A stretch of 64,000 bases of DNA, taken from contig NZ_JRMH01000001.1 of assembly GCF_000803315.1 (NCBI RefSeq), positions 3,782,001 through 3,846,000 of the forward strand, read 5' to 3'. Below the pieces are notes generated by a model. It searched no databases. It worked only from the letters and a program-made list of their open reading frames with translations, and had not been told where the DNA came from. The translations under genes were made by a program, and so were the position numbers. Shown in pieces: positions 1-7,767 of the stretch. The DNA comes from Pectobacterium actinidiae. GTDB lineage: Bacteria > Pseudomonadota > Gammaproteobacteria > Enterobacterales > Enterobacteriaceae. Position 1 is the stretch's first letter. Every line of letters begins with the position of its first letter.

Positions 1-659
1 CAGTGATGCTGCCGGATTACGTTGCGCTGGTGCCGGAACTGACCATCAGCATGCCGTCGCATATTGCCGCTTCAACCGGTATCGATGCGCTCTGCCACCT
101 GATCGAGTGCTTCACCTCGACGATTGCCAACCCGGTCAGCGACAACTACGCGTTGATTGGCCTGAAAAAGCTGTTTGCCAACCTCGAAACCTCCGTGCGC
201 GAACCGAACAATATGGAAGCCAAGCTGAATATGCTGTGGGCGTCCTATTACGGCGGGGCTGCTATTGCCCACTCGGGTACGCATCTGGTTCATGCCATGT
301 CTTATCCGCTGGGCGGCAAATATCACATCCCGCACGGCGTGGCGAACGCCATCCTGCTCGCCCCTTGCATGCGTTTCGTGCAAGACGCCGCGCAGGACAA
401 ATTCGCACAGGCGTATGACCTACTGCCGGATGCCGACCTGACGCTGAGTACCGCGGAAAAAGCGCAGGCGCTGGTGGCCTATTTCAGCGAGTTGGTTAAA
501 CGACTCAATCTGCCTAACACCTTACAGCAGCTCGGCGTGGAAAAAGACCACCTGCCGTACCTGGTTGATGCCGCGCTACAGGTTCAACGTCTGATGAAAA
601 ACGTACCAACGCAGGTCAGCGCCGACGATGTCCGTGAGGTTTATCTGACCCTGTTTTAA
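1..659 (+). CDS. Iron-containing alcohol dehydrogenase, C-terminal part (5' end outside window)
   Basis: About 218 C-terminal residues of a group III (iron-type) NAD(P)-dependent alcohol dehydrogenase; reading is open from the window edge, so the true start lies upstream. The metal-binding elements of the family are visible: DALCHLIE supplies the Asp and first His ligands, and the stretch from GTHLVHAMSYPLGG to HIPHG supplies the later His ligands. These enzymes interconvert alcohols and aldehydes or ketones in the cytoplasm. It ends 68 bp before a DapA-family lyase on the same strand and probably belongs to the same catabolic operon, perhaps acting on the aldehyde product of the lyase (inference). 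The substrate cannot be read from sequence. Confidence 0.9.
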   Translation, partial: VMLPDYVALVPELTISMPSHIAASTGIDALCHLIECFTSTIANPVSDNYALIGLKKLFANLETSVREPNNMEAKLNMLWASYYGGAAIAHSGTHLVHAMSYPLGGKYHIPHGVANAILLAPCMRFVQDAAQDKFAQAYDLLPDADLTLSTAEKAQALVAYFSELVKRLNLPNTLQQLGVEKDHLPYLVDAALQVQRLMKNVPTQVSADDVREVYLTLF

Positions 660-727
660 AGCACGCAGGTTTAGGTAGAACGGTTTTAACTTTTCATCTT
701 TTTGATTACGTGTCACGAGGAAGAACA

Positions 728-1612
728 ATGAATAAAAATATTACCGGCGTCCTAACCGCCATCGTCACGCCATTTGATAACCAGGGCGAATTTAACCCCG
801 CAGCCATGCGCCTTCAGGTACAGCGCCAGATGCGCTACGGCAACGGTATTTTCTGTAACGGCACCAACGGTGAGTTTTTCGTTCTACACACCGATGAGAA
901 AGTAGCCGTCACAGAAACCTGCGTGGATGAAGTTGCCGGAAAAGTACCGGTTGTCGGCCACATCGGTGAAATCTCCACGCGGGAAACCATCAAGCTCGGC
1001 AAGCGCATCGCCGCGCTGGGTGTTGATGCCGTTTCAGTCATCACCCCGTATTTCATCCCACTCAAACAGGAAGAACTGATTGCCCACTACACCGCCGTCG
1101 CCGATGCGCTGACTGTGCCGGTGTTTCTCTACAACATTCCTGCGCGCACGGGGAATACGCTGGCACCGGAAACCGTCCGCACGTTGGCGGATCACCCGAA
1201 CATCATCGGCATCAAAGACAGCGCAGGCAGCTATGAAAGCCTGAGCGGTTATGTGCAAGCGGTGAAAGGTGTACAGGGCTTTAACGTTCTGAACGGCCCA
1301 GACTCGCTCATTCACCAGGGCTTTGTCGACGGCTGCTCCGCTTGTATTTCCGGGCTGGCTAACGTGGCACCGGAACCGATCAGCCAGATTTGGCACCGCT
1401 TTCACGCGGGTGACATCGAAGGCTCTCGTCAGGCACAAGAACAGGTTGCCGAGTTGCGTAAGACACTGTACGCCATCGCGTTCTCACCGGCTGTGGTGAA
1501 AAAAGCGCTGGCGATTATGGGTGAAGATGTCGGTGTTAGCCGCTATCCGATCCAGTTTTCCGCACAGGATGAAGACAACATCCGCAACATACTGAGTCAA
1601 TTCTCGCAGTAA
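728..1612 (+). CDS. Dihydrodipicolinate synthase/N-acetylneuraminate lyase family protein
   Basis: A 294-residue class I (Schiff-base) lyase of the DapA/NanA family. Catalytic Tyr135 sits in LYNIPARTG and the Schiff-base Lys163 in IIGIKDSAG; the carboxylate-binding loop is GTNGE (residues 45-49) rather than GTTGE of DapA or GSTGE of NanA, so it is probably neither. I start it at the ATG at 728 because GAGGAAG lies 5 nt upstream; an in-frame ATG at 710 has no ribosome site. Family enzymes cleave or form 2-keto-3-deoxy acids with pyruvate as one product. Its partners (symporter, sialidase-like protein, YhcH) suggest cleavage of an imported 2-keto-3-deoxy sugar acid. Confidence 0.9.
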   Translation: MNKNITGVLTAIVTPFDNQGEFNPAAMRLQVQRQMRYGNGIFCNGTNGEFFVLHTDEKVAVTETCVDEVAGKVPVVGHIGEISTRETIKLGKRIAALGVDAVSVITPYFIPLKQEELIAHYTAVADALTVPVFLYNIPARTGNTLAPETVRTLADHPNIIGIKDSAGSYESLSGYVQAVKGVQGFNVLNGPDSLIHQGFVDGCSACISGLANVAPEPISQIWHRFHAGDIEGSRQAQEQVAELRKTLYAIAFSPAVVKKALAIMGEDVGVSRYPIQFSAQDEDNIRNILSQFSQ

Positions 1613-1650
1613 CAGAGAAATATCAATTTCCACTTATAGGCCGAGAAGAT

Positions 1651-3066
1651 ATGAACCATTTTAACTTAACTGATACCCTCATCATCGTTGGGATGATTGT
1701 GTTTTATATCGCATTCACCTCATGGTTAACCTACAAGCTCCGCAGTAAATCGAACACCGAATTCATGGAAGGCTCACGCGCGCTGCCGGCGTTTATCGTC
1801 GGCATCCTGCTGATGACCGAGTTCATCGGTGCCAAATCCACCATCGGTACGGCACAGTCCGCCTTTGAGAACGGCTTTGCCGCATCATGGTCAGTCATTG
1901 GTGCCGCCATCGGTTTCCCGCTGTTTGGTATGATTCTGGTGAAGAAGATTTATAACACCGGGAAAATCACCATCTCCGGTGCCATTGCCGAGAAATACGG
2001 AACCAGCACCAAGAACATCATTTCAATCATCATGATCTATGCGCTGTTGCTGGTGAACGTGGGCAACTACGTCAGCGGCGCGGCAGCCATCGCCACGGTA
2101 TTGAAAGTCTCCCTGCCTGTCGCCGCGTTGATCACCGCTGTCGTCAGTACCTTCTACTACTATTTCGGTGGCTTGAAAGGGACGGCCTACATCACGCTAA
2201 TCCACAGTGCCGTGAAGTACGCTGGCGTGATGATCATCCTGTTTGTAGCATTGAAAATGACCGGCGGCTTCAAGCCAATGATCGAACAAATGCCGGATTA
2301 CTACTGGACGTGGGACGGTAAACTCGGTGCCAGCACCATCTTCGCCTGGCTGATCGGGACCATCGGTTCTATCTTCTGTACGCAGTTCGTGATTCAGGCC
2401 ATTTCATCAACAAAAGATGCCACCAGCGCCAAACGTGCCACCTGGGTTGCCTTCTTCTTCTGTATGCCGATTGCGCTTGCTATTGCGGTCATCGGTGTTG
2501 CGGCGAAGTTTGCTCACCCTGAAATTAACAGCCTGTACGCGATGCCTGTCTTCCTGCAAGACATGAACCCGTGGCTCGCCGGTCTGGTCACTACATCACT
2601 GGTCGCATCTATCTTCATCAGTGTGAGTATGGTGGCACTGGCTATCGTTTCCCTGCTGATTAAGGACTTCTACGTTCCTTACTGGAAACCGACGCCAGAA
2701 AAAGAAATGAAAATGACCCGGATCCTCTCGCTTGTCGTAGGTTTCGCGCCGCTCGTCTTCGTTCTGTTCGTCCCTGAAATCCTGAAGCTGTCGTTCTTTA
2801 CCCGTGCCATTCGCCTGTCGATTTCCGTGGTTGCCGTCATTGCGTTCTATCTGCCGTTTTTCAACAGCGCACGCGGCGCAAACGCCAGCCTGATCTCCGC
2901 CTGCGTGGTCACCTCCGTCTGGTATATTCTCGGTAACCCATACGGCATCGATAACATGTACGTCGCGTTGATTACCCCAGCTATCGTCATGTTGATCGAT
3001 CGCATGATTCCGAACAAAGCGAACAAAATCAAAATCTCTCCAACTGAAAATAAATCAGGAGCCTGA
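1651..3066 (+). CDS. Sodium:solute symporter (SSS family)
   Basis: A 471-residue polytopic inner-membrane protein with roughly 13 hydrophobic segments, of the SSS family that contains PutP, PanF and the NanT-type sialic acid symporters. Early glycine-rich segments such as FIGAKSTIGTA match the substrate and sodium region of the family, and the C-terminus is a short basic cytoplasmic tail. CCGAGAAG precedes the ATG. It lies 38 bp after the lyase gene and 3 bp before the sialidase-like gene, so it is most likely the uptake system of this operon. The transported solute is unknown; a sugar acid fits the context. Confidence 0.9.
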   Translation: MNHFNLTDTLIIVGMIVFYIAFTSWLTYKLRSKSNTEFMEGSRALPAFIVGILLMTEFIGAKSTIGTAQSAFENGFAASWSVIGAAIGFPLFGMILVKKIYNTGKITISGAIAEKYGTSTKNIISIIMIYALLLVNVGNYVSGAAAIATVLKVSLPVAALITAVVSTFYYYFGGLKGTAYITLIHSAVKYAGVMIILFVALKMTGGFKPMIEQMPDYYWTWDGKLGASTIFAWLIGTIGSIFCTQFVIQAISSTKDATSAKRATWVAFFFCMPIALAIAVIGVAAKFAHPEINSLYAMPVFLQDMNPWLAGLVTTSLVASIFISVSMVALAIVSLLIKDFYVPYWKPTPEKEMKMTRILSLVVGFAPLVFVLFVPEILKLSFFTRAIRLSISVVAVIAFYLPFFNSARGANASLISACVVTSVWYILGNPYGIDNMYVALITPAIVMLIDRMIPNKANKIKISPTENKSGA

Positions 3067-3069
3067 GTC

Positions 3070-4257
3070 ATGAGTAGCGAAACCATTACTGTGGAACGTA
3101 GCGGAAAAGTTCATCACGCAGAAGGCGATGCCGCGCGTCTGGATGCCTACATTCCATCGGAATGCCCGCAGAATCATGCGGCCAACCTGCTCCATCTGCC
3201 AAACGGCGATGTACTGTGTGTCTGGTTTGGTGGCACACAAGAAGGGATTGCGGATATCTCTATCTACATGTCCCGCCTGGCGAAAGGCAGCGATAACTGG
3301 AGTAAAGCCGTTAAGCTGTCTGAAGATGCTACGCGTTCCGAGCAGAACCCGGTTCTGTTCCTCGCGCCGGACAACGTGCTGTGGCTGCTGTACACCGCGC
3401 AGAAATCCGGTAATCAGGACACCGCCATTGTGCGCTACCGTCAGTCTACGGATTTGGGCGCCACCTGGGGTGAGATCGATACGCTGCTCGATCAGCCGGG
3501 CACCTTCATCCGCCAGCCCATCACCGTGTTGGCAAACGGTGACTGGCTGCTGCCAGTATTCTACTGCCGCGTTCAGCCGGGTGAGAAATGGGTTGGCAAC
3601 GATGATGACAGCGCCGTGAAAATTTCCAGCGATCAGGGGAAAACCTGGCAGGAATATCCGGTGCCAAACAGCACGGGCTGCGTGCATATGAACATCACCC
3701 CGTTGCTGGATGGCACACTGTTGGCGCTGTACCGCAGCCGCTGGGCGGATTTCATCTACCAAAGTCATTCAACGGACGGCGGTAAAACCTGGTCAGATCC
3801 CGTGCCAACCGATTTACCGAACAACAATTCGTCCATTCAGGTGACGACGCTGCAAAACGGCCATCTGGCGCTGGTGTTCAATCACATGAGCGCCGCTGAT
3901 GCCACCGAGCGCCGTCTGTCGCTGTACGATGAAATCGAGGATGAAGAAGACAAAGCCAGCAATGCCAAAATGCCGGAAGTGCAAGCCGGTGGTCGTAGCG
4001 CCTTCTGGGGTGCGCCGCGAGCCCCGATGACACTCGCCATTTCGGAAGACGGCGGTAAGAGCTGGCCGTGGCAGCGTAATATCGAAGTGGGCGACGGCTA
4101 CTGCATGACCAATAATTCAACCGAGAAGCTGAACCGCGAGTTCTCTTACCCCAGCGTCAAGCAAGCGCAGGACGGTAAGCTGCACGTGGCGTTCACCTAC
4201 TTCCGTCAAGCGATCAAGCACGTCGTGGTAAGCGAGGAGTGGGTCAAAGCGAACTAA
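3070..4257 (+). CDS. Sialidase-like BNR/Asp-box repeat protein
   Basis: A 395-residue six-bladed-propeller candidate with four Asp boxes (S/T-x-D-x-G-x-x-W): STDLGATW (126-133), SSDQGKTW (186-193), STDGGKTW (234-241) and SEDGGKSW (325-332). It belongs with the sialidase/neuraminidase-like domain family. A strongly acidic insert lies near residues 287-299. No signal peptide or membrane segment is present, so it should be cytoplasmic, unusual for a host-glycan sialidase. AGGAGCC precedes the start, and the start is 3 bp after the symporter stop, so the two are probably translationally linked. It may hydrolyse or isomerise an imported ulosonic-acid glycoside; genuine sialidase activity is not shown. 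Confidence 0.85.
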   Translation: MSSETITVERSGKVHHAEGDAARLDAYIPSECPQNHAANLLHLPNGDVLCVWFGGTQEGIADISIYMSRLAKGSDNWSKAVKLSEDATRSEQNPVLFLAPDNVLWLLYTAQKSGNQDTAIVRYRQSTDLGATWGEIDTLLDQPGTFIRQPITVLANGDWLLPVFYCRVQPGEKWVGNDDDSAVKISSDQGKTWQEYPVPNSTGCVHMNITPLLDGTLLALYRSRWADFIYQSHSTDGGKTWSDPVPTDLPNNNSSIQVTTLQNGHLALVFNHMSAADATERRLSLYDEIEDEEDKASNAKMPEVQAGGRSAFWGAPRAPMTLAISEDGGKSWPWQRNIEVGDGYCMTNNSTEKLNREFSYPSVKQAQDGKLHVAFTYFRQAIKHVVVSEEWVKAN

Positions 4258-4450
4258 ACCGCGCTCAGCCCGTACAAAACTATTTGCGAAACGAAAACGG
4301 TGATAATGGGATAGAAGAGTAAAGCGTCCGCGCCAAGGATGGCGCGGCTCGAGCTTACAGGGACGTACTTGCAGCGTCTTTACGATCTACCCATTACCAC
4401 CGCCCGACGTACCTTGTCAGCAGGGGGGATATCCCTGCTATACCCGGGAT
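4258..4450. other. Structured intergenic leader before the YhcH-family gene
   Basis: No gene. Two hairpins are visible: CGCGCCA/TGGCGCG (4329-4335 with 4340-4346) and AGCAGGG/CCCTGCT (4419-4425 with 4433-4439), the second ending 11 nt before the next start codon. The stretch 4330-4390 looks like a dispersed pectobacterial intergenic repeat, but only one copy is in this window, so that is an inference. Confidence 0.4.
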
Positions 4451-4927
4451 ATGATTATGATTGCAGGAAACCTCAACACCCTCAAACTCGCCACGCTGCC
4501 CGATGCACTGTGGACCATTCTGTCCGCACCGGGCATGTCGTTAGCTGAACTGAATGCGCTGCCCGAAGGCCGTTATCAGCCGGAAGGCGCCGAATGGTTC
4601 TACAACATCGGCACCGTGAACACCGCACCGCGCGCCACGCGACATACCGAATTCCACAGCAACTATCTCGATATTCAACTGATTCTGGAAGGCGAGGAGA
4701 TTATCGGTTACGGTCTGAATGATGTGCATGGTCAGCCCGCGACTGAACGTAAGCCGGATCTCTATATTCTGGATAATCCTCAGGTGCCGCATCAGATCCA
4801 CCTACAGGCAGGCGACTTTGTCACGTTTTATCCGGGCGAAGCCCATCAGGCACTGTGTGCGATTAACGACAGCCCTGCACCGGTCAAAAAAGCCGTGTTT
4901 AAAATCCCCGTAACGTTGTTGCAATAA
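4451..4927 (+). CDS. YhcH/YjgK/YiaL family protein
   Basis: A 158-residue small cupin-fold protein of the YhcH/YjgK/YiaL family (DUF386). The family core is seen in RHTEFHSNYLDIQLILEGEE followed by IGYG, and near the C-terminus in FVTFYPGEAHQA with a conserved His. E. coli YhcH sits in the nan sialic-acid operon, where the family is thought to handle sugar anomers or epimers. Its presence with a lyase and sialidase-like gene supports a sialic-acid-like pathway. Two in-frame ATGs (4451, 4457) are 3 nt apart from the same weak GGGAT ribosome site, so the exact start is uncertain. The gene sits between a structured leader and a palindromic repeat. Confidence 0.85.
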   Translation: MIMIAGNLNTLKLATLPDALWTILSAPGMSLAELNALPEGRYQPEGAEWFYNIGTVNTAPRATRHTEFHSNYLDIQLILEGEEIIGYGLNDVHGQPATERKPDLYILDNPQVPHQIHLQAGDFVTFYPGEAHQALCAINDSPAPVKKAVFKIPVTLLQ

Positions 4928-4934
4928 GAACAGT

Positions 4935-5065
<131 letters not shown>

Positions 5066-5078
5066 GGAGACGTATTTC

Positions 5079-5768
5079 ATGTCATCTACAGCCCCTAAAC
5101 ACGCGCTAATTACCGGTAGCAGCTCAGGGATCGGTGCCGCCATCACACAAAAATTACTGGCGGAAGGCTGGCGGGTAACAGGTCTGTCACGCAAGCCGGG
5201 TGACTATTCACATCCAAATTTTACCCACCGCGCAGTGGATATCATGGATACGCCCGCGCTGACGGCCATTCTGGACGAGATTACGCAGGTTGATGCCGTC
5301 ATCCATGCCGCTGGCATTATGAAAGCAGCCCCGCTCGGTCAGCTTTCGCTGGAAGACGGTGAAACGCTATGGCGCTTGCATATCAACGCGGCACAGGTGC
5401 TTGCCGATCGTCTGGTCGATAAACTGCCGCAGGGTGGAAGAATTGTACTGCTGGGCAGCCGCACGTCCAGCGGTTCGGCAGGACGTAGCCAGTACGTCAC
5501 AACCAAATCCGCGATGATCGGCATGGCGAGAAGCTGGGCGGCAGAACTGGCCCCACGCGGCATTACGGTAAACATCGTCGCGCCAGGCGCCACAGAAACC
5601 CCGATGTTGACCATGCCGGGGCGGCAAAGTTCTCCGCCGAAGCTGCCGCCAATTGGGCGCTTCATCCAGCCACAGGAAGTGGCCGATCTGGTAGGCTATT
5701 TGCTCTCCCCTTCTGCGGCAGCCATTACCGGCCAGCAGTTGGTGATGTGTGGTGGTGCATCGCTGTAA
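5079..5768 (+). CDS. SDR family NAD(P)-dependent oxidoreductase
   Basis: A 229-residue classical short-chain dehydrogenase/reductase. The nucleotide-binding motif TGSSSGIG is at residues 13-20, the central HAAG replaces the usual NAG, and the catalytic pair is YVTTK (YxxxK) with a preceding serine cluster in GSRTSSGSAG. IVAPGATETPM is the family's substrate-loop region. AAGGAGACG precedes the ATG. As the last gene of the plus-strand cluster, separated from YhcH by repeat copy A, it may oxidise or reduce the sugar acid handled by the cluster (inference); it could also be separately transcribed. Confidence 0.88.
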   Translation: MSSTAPKHALITGSSSGIGAAITQKLLAEGWRVTGLSRKPGDYSHPNFTHRAVDIMDTPALTAILDEITQVDAVIHAAGIMKAAPLGQLSLEDGETLWRLHINAAQVLADRLVDKLPQGGRIVLLGSRTSSGSAGRSQYVTTKSAMIGMARSWAAELAPRGITVNIVAPGATETPMLTMPGRQSSPPKLPPIGRFIQPQEVADLVGYLLSPSAAAITGQQLVMCGGASL

Positions 5769-5828
5769 TCTGATACACAGGAATAGCGGCATGATTTATC
5801 ACAGGACAGTTGCCGCTTATTCCACACC

Positions 5829-5971
5829 TATCCCCGTCATACTTCAAGTTGCATGTGCGTTGGCTGCGTTCGTTACTCGGCTCATCCATGAGCCTCGCCC
5901 TAAAGGGATAACGCTTCGCGTTATTCAAAACGTTCTCGTTTTGTCCTGAAACTCGAATTATTTGGGGTATA
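5829..5971. repeat. Palindromic intergenic repeat, copy B (143 bp)
   Basis: Carries the TATACCC-type termini and an internal hairpin region with TAACGCTTCGCGTTA and AAAACGTTCTCGTTTT arms. By hand alignment it is the reverse complement of copy C (10571-10713) with only five mismatches over 143 bp. Together the two copies bracket the AT-rich accessory segment. Confidence 0.92.
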
Positions 5972-6342
5972 GATAAATTATCGCTAAGTAAATGAGGAAG
6001 ACGGCATCTTGTTATGCCGAGGTTTTTATTTTCCTTAATTTCCAATAAAGAATAAATAGCCCGCCCCCAAAGAAACATTCAAAAAAATTATTATTTATAG
6101 ATAAAAAACAATAAGATAATCATTCCAGCCATAGTTATATCTTCTTTAGCAAGAGAATATTCAGGAGAAACCAAGTTAATTAAAGAAAATAAATTTTTCT
6201 CTTCCTACATTCCCCATCTAGCTTATGTCAAAAAACTCTTTATCAAGCGCGGCACGCCTCCTTACTCTCAGAAAAGTAATATTTTCACCCTGATATTTTA
6301 TCTGGCTGCACACAGCCCTAACACATTGACGGACAGGTCATT
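5972..6342. other. AT-rich intergenic region upstream of the orphan binding protein
   Basis: 371 bp with no credible gene on either strand. It is strongly AT-rich, with many short A and T runs, and must hold the promoter of the gene at 6343. I see no operator I could name. Confidence 0.6.
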
Positions 6343-7404
6343 ATGCATAATAAAAGTCATACAATTCGCCCTCTTCACTCTGGGAACGCTTTACGCCGTA
6401 AATGGCTTGGTTTGACAGTCGCCAGCGCGGTGTTGTTGTCGGGACTCGGTCTGCCAGCTCTGGCACAAGCGGAAGGACAGCTGCGTATCGCGCAGCAATT
6501 CGGCATCGTTTATCTGCTGCTGAATGTCGCGCAGGATCAAAAGCTGATTGAGAAACAGGGCAAGGAAGAAGGACTGGATATCAAGGTCGAGTATCTGCAA
6601 CTTTCCGGTGGCGCCGCGGTGAACGATGCTTTGCTCTCCGGCTCGGTAGATATTGCCGGAGCAGGCACCGGACCGCTATTTACGCTGTGGGATCGTACCA
6701 AAGGGCGTCAGAATGTCCGCGCCGTGGTAGCAACCGGCAACTTCCCGTATTACCTGATCAGTAATAACCCTAACGTCAAAACCATTGCAGACCTGACGGA
6801 CAAAGATCGCATCGCCATTCCTGCGGTCGGTGTCTCCGTGCAATCACGTTTCCTGCAACAGGCCTCCGCCGAGTTGTGGGGCGATAAAGCCTATAATCGT
6901 CTGGATAAACTTCAGGTCGCCATTCCCCATCCAGAAGCTACCGCCGCCATTATCAGCGGCGGAACGGAAATCACCACGCACTTTTCCAACTCCCCTTTTC
7001 AGGAACAAGCGCTGGCAGGCAACCCCAAGGCGCATATTATTCTGAACTCCTATCAAGTCACCGGTGGGCCAAACTCACCAGTAGTACTCTACGCCACTGA
7101 AAAATTCCGCCAGGACAATCCACGAACCTATCGCGCCTTTGTTAATGCCATCGCGGAAGCAGCAGATTTCGCCAGCGCGCACCCTGAAGAGGCCGCTGAC
7201 GCCTTCATCCGCGTGACAAAATCGCGTATCGATCGCGAGCTATTGCTGAACATTCTGAAAAGCCCGGAGGTGTCGTTCAGTGTGACGCCGCACAATACCT
7301 TGCAGCTTGGTCAATTCCTGTATCGCGTTGGAGCGATTAAAAACAAACCGGAATCCGTCAAAGACTACTTCTTCGACGATAAGCACGTCGACGCAGGCAG
7401 CTAA
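6343..7404 (+). CDS. ABC transporter substrate-binding protein, NMT1/TauA/SsuA-like (orphan)
   Basis: A 353-residue periplasmic binding protein. A long basic N-terminus and hydrophobic core end in ALAQA before EGQLRIAQQ, a good signal-peptidase I site near residue 43. The mature part resembles the NitT/TauT and sulfonate-binding family: LRIAQQFG at the first strand, GAAVNDALLSGSVDIAG in the first lobe and a second-lobe region around HPEATAAIISGG. Such proteins deliver sulfonates, taurine, nitrate or pyrimidine precursors to an ABC permease. No permease or ATPase gene lies beside it, so it must share a transporter encoded elsewhere or be a relic. Its base composition is less AT-rich than the two genes downstream. 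Confidence 0.85.
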   Translation: MHNKSHTIRPLHSGNALRRKWLGLTVASAVLLSGLGLPALAQAEGQLRIAQQFGIVYLLLNVAQDQKLIEKQGKEEGLDIKVEYLQLSGGAAVNDALLSGSVDIAGAGTGPLFTLWDRTKGRQNVRAVVATGNFPYYLISNNPNVKTIADLTDKDRIAIPAVGVSVQSRFLQQASAELWGDKAYNRLDKLQVAIPHPEATAAIISGGTEITTHFSNSPFQEQALAGNPKAHIILNSYQVTGGPNSPVVLYATEKFRQDNPRTYRAFVNAIAEAADFASAHPEEAADAFIRVTKSRIDRELLLNILKSPEVSFSVTPHNTLQLGQFLYRVGAIKNKPESVKDYFFDDKHVDAGS

Positions 7405-7421
7405 TCACATCGCGTGTGGCG

Positions 7422-7446
7422 AGCCTGCATGAGAAAGATGCAGGCT
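7422..7446 (+). terminator. Hairpin after the substrate-binding protein gene
   Basis: AGCCTGCAT and ATGCAGGCT form a perfect 9-bp stem around a GAGAAAG loop, 18 nt after the stop codon. No T-run follows, so intrinsic termination would be weak. Confidence 0.5.
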
Positions 7447-7767
7447 TGCTCAGATCCCTTCTTCCCCCCCTCGGCCTTCCATCATCAGTCTGGCAGCTAT
7501 CGCTGCATGTTAGTAAAAAATAAAATAACAGTAATTTTTGATGAATTAATCTCAGACTAAATATTTTTAAATAAGTATCCCCATGAAAATACTAGCTAAT
7601 AAAAAAACACCAGAAAAAATTAATAATACGCTTTATATCTAATAGCAGTAACAGTAACGCTCTCACCTTGAATAAAAAAAACACAGAACTATACTGGAAA
7701 AAAATCACTTTTAACCACCATGCGACATTAATTTAACACTACACATAGAAAACTAAGGAAGGTATTT
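7447..7767. other. AT-rich intergenic region upstream of the dehydrogenase-like/desaturase pair
   Basis: 321 bp without a plausible gene. It becomes very AT-rich after about 7510 and presumably holds the promoter of the two-gene unit. A strong ribosome site (AAGGAAGG) lies at its end. Confidence 0.6.

Noticed and set aside
4339..4548. Small frame (69 codons) overlapping the start of the YhcH gene
   Set aside because: Runs through a structured intergenic stretch in another frame, without ribosome site or homology.
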